DNA of 37,129 nt, taken from the NCBI GenBank assembly GCA_949514915.1, contig CATFLP010000039.1, positions 1 through 37,129 on the forward strand. The letters run 5' to 3'. The stretch's first letter is position 1, and each line of letters begins with the position of its first letter. Of the stretch, positions 22,102-31,337 are shown piece after piece. The position numbers and the translations under genes are program-made. This DNA is from Methanobacteriota archaeon. GTDB lineage: Archaea > Thermoplasmatota > Poseidoniia > Poseidoniales > Poseidoniaceae. The notes below the pieces were generated by a model. That model had not been told where the DNA came from. It was given only the letters and a program-made list of their open reading frames with translations, and searched no databases.

Positions 22102-24957
22102 GTGACAAGTGAAGATAGTTCTGAAAGTATTTTCAAAAAGGCTATGAATTATAGCTCTGAAAAATACGAAATTGCTAATAAAAACATTGATAAAATGAAT
22201 AAAGCAATTGGCGAAAAAGTCACATTAAATCTAGATAAAACGTATAAAACTGTTCTCGCAGCTCCAATCGTAACTCTAGCATTTATGCTTTTGATAACTA
22301 GTTGGTTTGCATATTCTGCAAAAGATTTTGAAGAACAAATTGTAGGAGATGTAGAAATTTACCTTCCAGAAGGTGCAGAATCTACAGATCTCTTACTAGA
22401 AGTTAGAGAACAGTGGTCAACAGATATTGCATTAATATATATTCAAACAAATAATGCATTATATGGAGATGAAAATGCAAATGTAACAAATGAAAATATT
22501 CTCAAAGAAATTAGTTGGGTAGAAGGAGATGCAGAAAATATCGGTGAAAGTTCAACTAGGAGAGGAATTGACTACAAAAAAGACGATAGAGGGAAAGAAG
22601 ATGGTGTAGTATGGGTTCTTTCAATAGCTCAAATAATTAAAGAAGCAAATAGTAGTGATGGAAGATTTATGCATTCTTTTTGTGAACATGGATTAGAAGA
22701 AAGATTGCCTCTTTCAATCCCCTGTTCTGAAACTGACCAAGGACCTTGGGGTAGTTATGCTATACCAGACCAGCAAAAAATCGATGAAATTGTTTCAAGA
22801 TTACAGGGTTCATTATCAGGAATGGTAGCAGATACAAATAATGATGGAATATGGGATACAACATTTATTCTAATTGGGTTACGTCATGATTTATCTGATT
22901 CAGAGCACAAAGATTTTGCAGCAATACATGAACACGCACAGAATATTTTAGACAATAGAAGTTCTGTGGGATTAACTCAAACTGAAATGACATTGACAGG
23001 ACTTACAAAAGTTCTTGAAGATATTTCAAATGAAGTATATGATGATTTGACAAAAATAATGCCTTGGAGTTTGATATTTGTAGTAGGAATTGTAACATTA
23101 TTACACAGAAGTTGGAAGATTGTACTTATTTCGGGAATTCCTATTATTATGGCACTTGCAGTAACTATTGGTTCAACCGTTGTATTTGATGTGATGCTTA
23201 CTCCCATGATTATTTCTGCTGGTCCTATTCTTGTTGGTTTAGGTGTTGATTATGCCCTTCACATAGTGAATAGAATTGAAGAATCTAGAAAAAGAATATT
23301 AGATGAAATTCAAGAACGTAATTATAAATCAAGACAACTAGGAAAACCAGAAGAACATATACCAGATAATTGGGATGCTGATCTATTTAGGGAAGCAGTA
23401 ATGGAATCTATGAGTACAACTGGAAAGGCTGTGCTTCTCTCTGCAGTTACAACAATGATTGGTTTTGGAGTTCTTACAGTTAGCAAAATTGTTCCAATAG
23501 TGCCTATGAGAACAGTTGGAATCACACTAGTTCTTGGTATTGTTTGCACATTAATATTCTCTTGTATATTAGTTCCAGTACTTGCTTGGCTACTTAGATT
23601 TACAAAACGCTCAAATCCAAGTTCATGGAAAAATATTGGTAAAATGCCTGTTAAATATTTTGGAGTAATTTTAATTGTAACCGCATTATTCTCTGGATGG
23701 GGATTATATTACATGCAAGAAGAATTAGGCAAACCTATTGCAGGTTCATCTGAAGCACCTGAAGGAATAAGGTCACTAGAAACACTAGCTGATTATTCAG
23801 TAGAATTCCAATCTGGCCAAACAAGTATGTTTATTTTCAGTGCTGAAGAAAGAAATTCTAATAATGGTACTACAGACATAAGAGATTTACCTGTTTTAGA
23901 TACAATAGACTTAGTTGAATCAGAAGTTTCAAAAGTGGATAATACAACCACCACTAGCCTTATTACCTTCCTAAAAAGTATACATGTAACTCTTGGATTA
24001 GATGGAAATAATGTCTATAGTGACAGTTTATGGGGTATTTTACACAATGACTGTTGGGAATGGGATGGAGACAATAATGTTGATGTTTCTGAACTACCTC
24101 TTTGTACATCATTATATGCAATGGAGCAATTAGATTCTGGTTCTAGAGCGGAATTAAGAGGTGATTTAGTAGATGTTTCATTAGATACATTAAGCGAAGA
24201 AGTAAGATCAATGCTAATGAATGAAAATGAGACAAAAACATTGGTTTATGTTGAGCAACCATATATGAATCTAATTACTGCTGGAGGTTTGAGAGATCAA
24301 ATTGATGTAATTTTAGAAGAAGATTCCATATTAATGGGTACTGAAACAAGCAAATTAACTGGAGGACTTCCTGTTTCACTAGACATAAATAAAGGAATTC
24401 ATGACGCTCAGTCATTAACAACAATAATCACATTATTCGTACTAACTGCATTTTTAATTTTAGTTTTCAGAAACTTTAGAATTGGAGTTACTACTATGAT
24501 TCCAGTAGCAATTGTAATTTTATGGCAGCCATTACTGATGAGAGGAGGGGATGTAAACGTTAATGTATTTACTGCAATGGTTGGAAGCATTGTATTTGGA
24601 ATAGGTGTTGATGATTGTATACATATGATTGAAAGGATAAGAGAAGAAGGTGAGACTCCCACAGGTTTAGCGCATTCTATAGAATCCACAGGTCAAACAA
24701 TATTTGAAACAAGTGCCACAACAATGGCAGGAATTTCTGCTGGTTTCCTTGTGGCATTCCCTGGGTTAGAAAATTTCTTTATGCTAATGTTTCTTTTAAT
24801 CGGTTTCGCATTCTTAACGTCTGTATTTTTATTACCAGCTATAATAACTGCTTGGTATGAAACAAAATCAAGGATCTCAGGAAATGGCACTTGGATTAAA
24901 TTTGAGGGTGATGCTATTTTTGAGGAATCTGATGATTCAATAAAAGATGCTGTATGA
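22102..24957 (+). CDS. RND superfamily (MMPL-like) exporter, 951 aa
   Basis: Large proton-driven membrane exporter. After a 50-residue cytosolic N-terminus, helix 1 (about 51-70) leads to a long outer domain, then five helices with GLGVDYALHIVNRIEES, helix 7, a second outer domain and five helices with GIGVDDCIHMIERIREE. In the second half the usual Tyr after Asp is Asp, which may alter proton coupling. Both outer loops carry calcium-loop-like Asp/Asn runs: DTNNDG near 244-249, and D655, D657, N659, D661 in DGDNNVDVSEL. The start is GTG at 22102. It lies 52 bases after the GT2 gene, with a strong palindrome between. The substrate may be a lipid or lipid-linked glycan, judging only from the neighbour. 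Confidence 0.88.
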   Translation: MTSEDSSESIFKKAMNYSSEKYEIANKNIDKMNKAIGEKVTLNLDKTYKTVLAAPIVTLAFMLLITSWFAYSAKDFEEQIVGDVEIYLPEGAESTDLLLEVREQWSTDIALIYIQTNNALYGDENANVTNENILKEISWVEGDAENIGESSTRRGIDYKKDDRGKEDGVVWVLSIAQIIKEANSSDGRFMHSFCEHGLEERLPLSIPCSETDQGPWGSYAIPDQQKIDEIVSRLQGSLSGMVADTNNDGIWDTTFILIGLRHDLSDSEHKDFAAIHEHAQNILDNRSSVGLTQTEMTLTGLTKVLEDISNEVYDDLTKIMPWSLIFVVGIVTLLHRSWKIVLISGIPIIMALAVTIGSTVVFDVMLTPMIISAGPILVGLGVDYALHIVNRIEESRKRILDEIQERNYKSRQLGKPEEHIPDNWDADLFREAVMESMSTTGKAVLLSAVTTMIGFGVLTVSKIVPIVPMRTVGITLVLGIVCTLIFSCILVPVLAWLLRFTKRSNPSSWKNIGKMPVKYFGVILIVTALFSGWGLYYMQEELGKPIAGSSEAPEGIRSLETLADYSVEFQSGQTSMFIFSAEERNSNNGTTDIRDLPVLDTIDLVESEVSKVDNTTTTSLITFLKSIHVTLGLDGNNVYSDSLWGILHNDCWEWDGDNNVDVSELPLCTSLYAMEQLDSGSRAELRGDLVDVSLDTLSEEVRSMLMNENETKTLVYVEQPYMNLITAGGLRDQIDVILEEDSILMGTETSKLTGGLPVSLDINKGIHDAQSLTTIITLFVLTAFLILVFRNFRIGVTTMIPVAIVILWQPLLMRGGDVNVNVFTAMVGSIVFGIGVDDCIHMIERIREEGETPTGLAHSIESTGQTIFETSATTMAGISAGFLVAFPGLENFFMLMFLLIGFAFLTSVFLLPAIITAWYETKSRISGNGTWIKFEGDAIFEESDDSIKDAV

Positions 24958-25026
24958 ATGAATGATTAAGTAATTAATTTAAACACCATAGAGAAAGTTG
25001 AAAAGTAATCATTAACTTCGAAATTT

Positions 25027-25323
25027 GAGGGAGTGGAAGGACCGCTGACAGGGCTCGACCCTGAGGAAAGTCCCCTCTCCAAAGTGCAAGGTGACTAGAA
25101 ATAGAGTCAGGAATGGCTGGCAATGTATTAGAAACGAACAATATTGGGTGTGTACGATGAATCTGAAAAGACGAGGTTGCTCAATTATTGCTGAAACGAA
25201 TATCCTCATCGGAGCAAGTCCAAACAATCCCGTTAAGGTTGCACGCTTAGGGAAGGGTAGGACGCATAGTTGAATGCGGTCGACTGAAAGGTTAACAGAA
25301 AGGGGCTTACTCTCCACTCCCTC
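25027..25323 (+). ncRNA. rnpB: RNase P RNA
   Basis: Catalytic RNA of the enzyme that trims tRNA 5' ends. P1 is closed by GAGGGAGTGG at 25027-25036 and CCACTCCCTC at 25314-25323, a perfect 10-base pairing of the two ends. The universally conserved GAGGAAAGTCC is at 25063-25073, and the matching 3' block ACAGAAA then GGGGCTTAC at 25295-25310 completes the P4 core. The length of about 297 bases is typical for an archaeal type A RNA. A minus-strand ORF over this region is a shadow. The promoter is not clear; TTTAAAC near 24978 is one candidate. The stop of the giant surface-protein gene on the other strand is five bases past the end. Confidence 0.95.
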
Positions 25324-25328
25324 ATCAA

Positions 25329-28300
25329 TTAAACATCCTTCCAAGAAGTTCCATCCCACCATTTAGGAGTATTATCTCCTTCCATCCTCCAAGTATATCC
25401 CTTTTCATCTGTCCATTGCTTCACATTATTTTCTTTGATCTTTGGCTTTATTACTTCTTTTACTTGCACCAATTCTGAAGTAATTTTTGGTGGCGGTGGT
25501 AAAGGTGGCATTTCAATAAGTTCTACTTTCTTTTCAGGAGGTTCTTCTTCCTCATAATAATCCTCAAATTCCTCATAATATTCATCATCTGAATTATAAA
25601 AAACAAATAAAAGTGAAATTACAATCACTAATACAATAAATACGCCAATAAATATCGTTCCTGTACTTTCGAAACTAGAAAATAAAGATGTTTCTTGTTC
25701 TGTAACTGAAACTAAAGAACCTTCTCCTAGATATTCATTATTCCATCTAACTTCAATCCATTGAGAACCTATTGTATCTGGAGCCCAATCTAAGGCAATA
25801 GAAGACTTAGAATTTATAGTAACATCTATGGGTTCTTGTGCAATAATAAATTCACCTTTAGCATTTCTAACCAATACTGTAATATTTGTATTAGCATCAG
25901 AATTTCCTTCATTTTTCAAGGTAATAACGACTTTCAAAGGATCTCCAATTTTTATCCCACCGTATTTAGAATAAGTTATGTCAGTTATTACTAACTCGGG
26001 TTGATATGGCAATATCGTCCAAGATGCCAGAGGATATAATTCTGAATTCTCTTCGGTTTCTATTTGATTTCCTGCGGCATCAGAACCTTCTATCCAAACA
26101 TTTAATCTCAATTCTTGATCTATTGGAAGTTCATCAATTTTATCAAACAAGGGAATTAATATAGAAAGTGAATATCTTCCAGCAATTGGATCAACAATAT
26201 CTAATAGTTCAATACTCTCTTTGAAAATATAATTTTGAGGTAATTCATTTTCAGGACTAATTGACCAATGAATTATTACTGAATCATGCAATAATTTTGT
26301 TGTTTCTTTGATACTTAATTCAATAACCAATTCATTTATTTGTTCCCTATCGAAAACAGAATCTGGCCTTGGAGAATTTATTTGCTCTAATTCTGGTGCC
26401 TGATTGTCAACAACAACCCAAGTAGTTGCCATATTACCTGAATCGAAAACACCTAAATTTAAATCTGGTAAATCAACAGAAAGTGGATAATTACCAGGCA
26501 TAAGAGGAGAAGTGATTTCAAAATAAAATATTCCTTCATCTGTTGAATTAGATTCCTTATTAAATCCAATACCCATCTCTACATTTGTAGTTGTACTAAC
26601 AATAATTCCTGTCCTAGAATATGACAATGAACCAGATATTTGAAGTAATGTATCTGGTAATACGTAGACACTATTGTCTATTTTTGAGCCTACGCTAGAT
26701 GAAATCTCAAGGTTATCTGAATCTATCCATATTTCATTTGAAAATCTCCATCTTAATTGAGGCAATGTCATTATACTACTAGATCCTGATCGTTCATTAA
26801 TTTCTATAGAAGGTTCATGTATGTATGATTCTTCTACTACATAACTCCATTTTATTTTGAAATTTATTCTAAATTCCAATTCACTATTAAATGGACCAAA
26901 AAATGAATTTCTAGAATAAACATTACAAGATAAAACTACCAAAACGTTGCCATTTGAAGTGCAACCAGATGCTGAACGATTCCAAGAAATTCTCATACTA
27001 TCTGTTTCCGAAAAATCTGCTAAATCAAAAGTTATACTATCAATATCACTTATCCCATTAGGTTCATTAAATGGTAAAGTAAGCTCATAAGACACATCTG
27101 GATTTAACCACATTACGCCAGAATTATTCCAAGAAATATCTCCAGATAATATCTGAGGAGAACCATCAGATTTTACTTGATAAACAAATAACTCTTCACC
27201 AAGATTTGATCCTCCACCACCAACAAGCATATTTCCTGCAGAATCTGAACCTGTTATGAAGCCATAAACAAAACTTCCTAGTGGAGCATTGGAATCATCT
27301 AAAACATAAGTATAGCGGCCCTCTGATGCTGATAAATTAGCTGGACTAAACATTGTATTTGACCAATACTCCTCTGGAGATGGTTGGCCATCTTGATTAA
27401 AATCATCAATCCATTCTCTCCACAGATTTATTTGCAATGTATCTGGCAATACTGGCCTATCAAATATATCAAATCCAAGTATCTGATTAGTTGATGGCGA
27501 ACGATGATCATATCTTTCTACAGTGCTAGAAATTAATTGAGGTGCAAGTGAATCTGCAGTAAATGTTCTATTTACAATAATATCTGTTTTATCTTCTTGG
27601 TTAAAAAGTGGATTTATCATTATTTCATAAGTTAGATTGCCAGGTCCAAATGGTATAGAACGAACAAAAATAACTTTCCCATTTGAAAAATTACTACTTC
27701 TACCAATTTCAAATCCGTTCTCTAATACTAAGACTTCTAAATCTCCTGATTTAGGCGTATTAAGAGCAGTATTTATGCCTTCAAAACCTAAATTTACTTC
27801 AATCGAAACATCTGAGCCTGATTTTAAAAAAGGCAATGTTTCAGGTATTTTAACTCCTAAGTCATTACGTACTAACCAACTATCTACCATTACATCATTT
27901 TCTACTGATTTAATATTTTCAGAACCTACTAAAATAATATCAGGTATGCTTTTTATGCCGTCATCTCTTACTAAACGTACCCTGATTTCTAAATTATAAT
28001 CGTCATCCCAATTGGGATTAATCCTAAATCTAAATTTTGAAATATTCTCACTAGTCTCCGAATATAAAAATGGTTGTTCACTTAATTCTATTAAATCATA
28101 ATCACCTGACATCATAAATGGATCTCCATTCACAGGAAAACTAAAATCAATATTGTATAAGTCTGAATTAAATTGATATTCAATATATTCAATATTACCG
28201 AAGGTTACTGTATGCTTAGATTCTATTTCAAGCCATTTTTCAGAAGAAACTAATGGTTGTGTAGAATTTATCAACATTGTATCTTTTGTCAAAAGTCCCG

Positions 28301-30428
28301 ATGTAGAATGTTGATCTATCAAATTAACAAGATATGATGATTTAACACTAGAATATATTGGAATTGGAATCTCATAATAGCCATTATTTGGGCTTGAAAG
28401 TGCTAAAAAGTCATTAATTGTAGAAATAATATTAGAATCAGAATATTCTCTAAATTCGATTTTGGGTTGATAAGGGATATCTAAAGAACTAATTAATACC
28501 CTTTGATTTATTCCTGTCAACTTTAATTTCCCTAAAACAAAACCTTGACCTTTTGCACTCCAAATTTCTCCATTTTGTGTAATGTTTTCATTCAAACTAT
28601 TTACATTTGTTTCATTTAAACAAATTCTATATATTCCAAGATTATTTCTAATTTCAAACTCTGAAATTACTGAAGAACCTAATCTTATTTCAGCATCTAA
28701 TTCAATTATTTCTCCTAATTCAGGACTTAAATCTAAGCATAATCCAAAAACTGAGTTTGAAGGAATCCAGAAATCAATATATTTGGGTGTTCCAGTAGAT
28801 AAAGTAACTAATTGAGATAGTGAACCATCAATCCATCTATCTTGTGAACCCCAAAAACCTATTTCACTCCTTGAAAGATTCCATTCAGATTCCCCATCAT
28901 TACGAATATCAATGATTGGAGACAATGGAAGCAAACCATTTTCAAATTCAATAATTAAAGACTTGAAAGACCAAGATCCTGTATTGGAAAGCCATCTCAA
29001 AAGAATACTCTTTGTAGGTTTTTCTAGTTCAAAATTTCCTGATGTTGAAATGTTATTCCAAATTCCAAAACCGTCTGAAACTTGTAATTGTCCTGTTCCA
29101 GATACATCAATATCTGTAGTGAGTGATACAATTGGCCTTGTAGAGAAGAACCCAGGAAATAGAATATCTCCTGAACCTTCATATTTTTCATCAATCCAAT
29201 TACCATTACCTACCCAACCCATTTCATCAGGATTTTGGAAAAATTCATAATTCCAAGTATTTCCCAAAGAAATGGAATGAATTATTGGAGATACGGGATC
29301 TTCACTCCACAAATGTAATTTGATTCTTATATTCGGATGAGTTATCCAATCAATCCTACCTAAATCTGCAAATAATTCATCTCTAGCTTCATAACCTAAA
29401 ATTGGATTATTTGTTTGTGCATCTAATATCGTCCAATCAATACCTGTATTTTCGGGAGTTTCTGCCAAGATATTAAGAAGCCCGAAAGGACCTTTTCTAA
29501 CTGAATGGTATTGAGCATAACCAATAATGGGGGAAGTCCAATTAGCATCTCCAGAACCTTCAACTTTAGCTGCTCCTGTACCTGAACCAGAAACTGGAGT
29601 GATTGAAACATCATCAATATTCCAACCATCATAAGTAACACTAAAGTCAGTAGGTCCTAAGCCAAATCTAATTCTAAAATCACTATTTCCTGCAATATAA
29701 GAGTCTACTCTATGAGATTGTAATGAATAACTTACATCCGACACTGAACCAGAATTTTCCCAAACAGTATGCCAACCATTTATACCTTTTACTTGAAAAT
29801 AAGCATGATCCCAAGAACTACTTTCAACACCTAGTTGCTTCCAGAAATTTACATTCCAACCTCCACTGCATGAAGAGCAATCGATACTAGGTGAAGTTGC
29901 ATAATAAGTAGTTGCCATTTGATTAGGATATTGTCCTGAATAAGTGTAAATTGCTTTTGAACCACCATGAGCTCCTGCAGAATCTACACCCCAAGCCCAA
30001 CCACCAGCCGCATCTAAAGACCAGCCATGGTTAAATGACTCAAAATCCCATGATGAAGGCGGAGTATTAATTCTAAGTCCAGTCTGGTTATAATCTATAT
30101 TTTCAGATTCTGATCTAAAGTTAGTCCAATCTGATTGAGTACTCCAACCATGTTCATCTGTAGAAATATCAACAATGGGCTCTAAATCAAATTCTAAAAT
30201 ATCCAATGCATTTTCTTCAGGAATAATTAATGAAAAATCTTCTGAAAAACCATTCGGAAATGTACTTACTTCAACAATCTCAGAATCTCCAATCAATGTC
30301 ATTTTACTATTATTTGATTTCTCTTCAAGCTCATAATTATTTAATAAAAATACTGAAAATGAACTGAATATCATTATGAATATCATAAAAATGGCCAACA
30401 AATTTGCTCTCAAATGTATGCTCGCCAT
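25329..30428 (-). CDS. Giant secreted surface protein with cytoplasmic WW-like tail
   Basis: A 1699-residue protein. It opens with a signal peptide (IHLRANLLAIFMIFIMIF). Near residues 120-275 is a jelly-roll domain of MAM/immune-inhibitor-A type (SWDFESFNHGWSLD to DGWNIDDVSITP). A long run of beta-sandwich segments follows, with a CARDB-like module near 1485-1575 (VVITLKNEGNSDANTNITV). One membrane helix (GTIFIGVFIVLVIVISLLF) leads to an approximately 87-residue inside tail: acidic tyrosine-rich stretch, proline run (MPPLPPPP), then a short domain ending PKWWDGTSW, similar to DUF2510. No protease catalytic motif is seen. The ATG at 30428 is chosen; the longer frame to 30566 overlaps rpiA and lacks a signal peptide at its start. 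Two palindromes lie just upstream. Confidence 0.8.
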   Translation of the reverse strand: MASIHLRANLLAIFMIFIMIFSSFSVFLLNNYELEEKSNNSKMTLIGDSEIVEVSTFPNGFSEDFSLIIPEENALDILEFDLEPIVDISTDEHGWSTQSDWTNFRSESENIDYNQTGLRINTPPSSWDFESFNHGWSLDAAGGWAWGVDSAGAHGGSKAIYTYSGQYPNQMATTYYATSPSIDCSSCSGGWNVNFWKQLGVESSSWDHAYFQVKGINGWHTVWENSGSVSDVSYSLQSHRVDSYIAGNSDFRIRFGLGPTDFSVTYDGWNIDDVSITPVSGSGTGAAKVEGSGDANWTSPIIGYAQYHSVRKGPFGLLNILAETPENTGIDWTILDAQTNNPILGYEARDELFADLGRIDWITHPNIRIKLHLWSEDPVSPIIHSISLGNTWNYEFFQNPDEMGWVGNGNWIDEKYEGSGDILFPGFFSTRPIVSLTTDIDVSGTGQLQVSDGFGIWNNISTSGNFELEKPTKSILLRWLSNTGSWSFKSLIIEFENGLLPLSPIIDIRNDGESEWNLSRSEIGFWGSQDRWIDGSLSQLVTLSTGTPKYIDFWIPSNSVFGLCLDLSPELGEIIELDAEIRLGSSVISEFEIRNNLGIYRICLNETNVNSLNENITQNGEIWSAKGQGFVLGKLKLTGINQRVLISSLDIPYQPKIEFREYSDSNIISTINDFLALSSPNNGYYEIPIPIYSSVKSSYLVNLIDQHSTSGLLTKDTMLINSTQPLVSSEKWLEIESKHTVTFGNIEYIEYQFNSDLYNIDFSFPVNGDPFMMSGDYDLIELSEQPFLYSETSENISKFRFRINPNWDDDYNLEIRVRLVRDDGIKSIPDIILVGSENIKSVENDVMVDSWLVRNDLGVKIPETLPFLKSGSDVSIEVNLGFEGINTALNTPKSGDLEVLVLENGFEIGRSSNFSNGKVIFVRSIPFGPGNLTYEIMINPLFNQEDKTDIIVNRTFTADSLAPQLISSTVERYDHRSPSTNQILGFDIFDRPVLPDTLQINLWREWIDDFNQDGQPSPEEYWSNTMFSPANLSASEGRYTYVLDDSNAPLGSFVYGFITGSDSAGNMLVGGGGSNLGEELFVYQVKSDGSPQILSGDISWNNSGVMWLNPDVSYELTLPFNEPNGISDIDSITFDLADFSETDSMRISWNRSASGCTSNGNVLVVLSCNVYSRNSFFGPFNSELEFRINFKIKWSYVVEESYIHEPSIEINERSGSSSIMTLPQLRWRFSNEIWIDSDNLEISSSVGSKIDNSVYVLPDTLLQISGSLSYSRTGIIVSTTTNVEMGIGFNKESNSTDEGIFYFEITSPLMPGNYPLSVDLPDLNLGVFDSGNMATTWVVVDNQAPELEQINSPRPDSVFDREQINELVIELSIKETTKLLHDSVIIHWSISPENELPQNYIFKESIELLDIVDPIAGRYSLSILIPLFDKIDELPIDQELRLNVWIEGSDAAGNQIETEENSELYPLASWTILPYQPELVITDITYSKYGGIKIGDPLKVVITLKNEGNSDANTNITVLVRNAKGEFIIAQEPIDVTINSKSSIALDWAPDTIGSQWIEVRWNNEYLGEGSLVSVTEQETSLFSSFESTGTIFIGVFIVLVIVISLLFVFYNSDDEYYEEFEDYYEEEEPPEKKVELIEMPPLPPPPKITSELVQVKEVIKPKIKENNVKQWTDEKGYTWRMEGDNTPKWWDGTSWKDV

Positions 30429-30447
30429 TGAGCCTCGTGTGTCTTGG

Positions 30448-30462
30448 AGGTTTGTCAAACCT
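30448..30462. promoter_or_regulatory. Perfect palindrome AGGTTTG-T-CAAACCT
   Basis: Two 7-base arms around a single base, 20 bases upstream of the surface-protein ATG in the divergent gap with rpiA. Probably a regulator site; as RNA it would form a hairpin near the 5' end of the surface-protein message. Confidence 0.55.
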
Positions 30463-30466
30463 TTTA

Positions 30467-30483
30467 CGGCCCCATAGGGGCCG
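30467..30483. promoter_or_regulatory. GC-rich perfect palindrome CGGCCCC-ATA-GGGGCCG
   Basis: Two 7-base all-GC arms around ATA, strikingly GC-rich for this genome, five bases from the previous palindrome. It lies upstream of both divergent genes, so it is not placed as a terminator. Confidence 0.55.
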
Positions 30484-30490
30484 AAATTAG

Positions 30491-30500
30491 TAATTAATAT
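30491..30500 (+). promoter_or_regulatory. Candidate TATA box for rpiA
   Basis: TAATTAATAT is 25 bases before the GTG at 30525, which would make the rpiA message leaderless or nearly so. Confidence 0.45.
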
Positions 30501-30524
30501 CATCCTAGTTCGTTTGGGCAAGTT

Positions 30525-31229
30525 GTGGATAGAACAGAAGAACTCAAAAAAATGGCTGGAATTCATGCAGCAGGGTACGTAAAAAATGGCATGAAAGTAG
30601 GTTTAGGAACAGGATCAACCGTAAAATATACAATTCTTGAATTAGGAAGAAGAATAAGAGAAGATGGTTTAAAAATTAGTTGTGTTCCTACAAGTATTTC
30701 TACTGAAGAATTATCTATAGAACAAGGGATTTCATTACATGAACTTGCATCTCTTGAAGGATTAGATCTTGTAATTGATGGCGCCGATGAATTCGATGAA
30801 AATTTGACACTCATCAAAGGAGGAGGTGGTGCATTAGTACGTGAAAAAATAATTGCTCAAGCTTCTGATAAAATGATTATTGTTGCTGATGATTCTAAAA
30901 AAGTAAGCAAACTAGGAAAGTTCCCCTTGCCTGTTGAAGTGATAATATTCTCATGGAAAGAAACTAGAAGAAAAATTTCAGAGATTACAAATATTGATTT
31001 ATCAAGGATTAATAGAAGAATGAATCATGAAACTGATGAACCAATGATTACAGATAACGGCAATTACATACTAGATTTATCGCTTGAAGAAATCGATGAA
31101 CCTTTGAAATTAGAGAGTGAATTAATACAACTTGCAGGAGTTTTAGATTGTGGCCTTTTCTGTGGCATCGCTAACACGGTTGTATTGGCTAATCCCGAAG
31201 GTATTGAAATTATAGAAAAACGGGCCTGA
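30525..31229 (+). CDS. rpiA: Ribose-5-phosphate isomerase A
   Basis: Interconverts ribose 5-phosphate and ribulose 5-phosphate for nucleotide synthesis. The 234-residue protein has the full set of motifs: GLGTGSTV (26-33) for phosphate binding, DGADEFD (85-91) and KGGGGALVREK (98-108) with the catalytic glutamate E107. The later blocks (GKFPLPVEVI and the C-terminal CGLFCGIANTVV) also fit. The GTG at 30525 gives a normal N-terminus (VDRTEELKKMAG). The stop codon lies inside the 3' end of tRNA-Lys on the other strand, a 9-base overlap. Confidence 0.95.
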   Translation: MDRTEELKKMAGIHAAGYVKNGMKVGLGTGSTVKYTILELGRRIREDGLKISCVPTSISTEELSIEQGISLHELASLEGLDLVIDGADEFDENLTLIKGGGGALVREKIIAQASDKMIIVADDSKKVSKLGKFPLPVEVIIFSWKETRRKISEITNIDLSRINRRMNHETDEPMITDNGNYILDLSLEEIDEPLKLESELIQLAGVLDCGLFCGIANTVVLANPEGIEIIEKRA

Positions 31230-31294
31230 CGGGGTTCGAACCCGCGGCCTACGGATTAAGAGTCCGTCGCTCTACCTGACTAAGCTACAGGCCC
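31221..31294 (-). tRNA. tRNA-Lys (CTT)
   Basis: On the minus strand the acceptor arm is GGGCCTG/CAGGCCC with discriminator G. The anticodon stem is ACGGA/TCCGT around loop CTCTTAA, anticodon CTT (31258-31260), and the T arm is GCGGG-TTCGAAC-CCCGT, with a G-T closing pair. CCA is not encoded; the gene is followed by a T-run that could end transcription. It overlaps the last nine bases of rpiA on the opposite strand. Confidence 0.95.
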
Positions 31295-31337
31295 ATTACG
31301 CCCTCTAGAAGTTGGGTTTTAGATTATTCCCTTAATA

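Noticed and set aside
24961-25013. AATGATTA / TAATCATT pair before the RNase P RNA
   Set aside because: Eight-base AT-rich arms 37 bases apart are likely chance in this composition.
25012-25362. Minus-strand 116-codon ORF
   Set aside because: It lies over the RNase P RNA, whose paired ends and conserved core explain the sequence.
30467-30483. GC-rich hairpin as a transcription terminator
   Set aside because: It lies upstream of two divergent genes and has no T-run.
30429-30566. N-terminal extension of the giant surface protein
   Set aside because: It overlaps rpiA, crosses two palindromes and would put 46 residues before a normal signal peptide.
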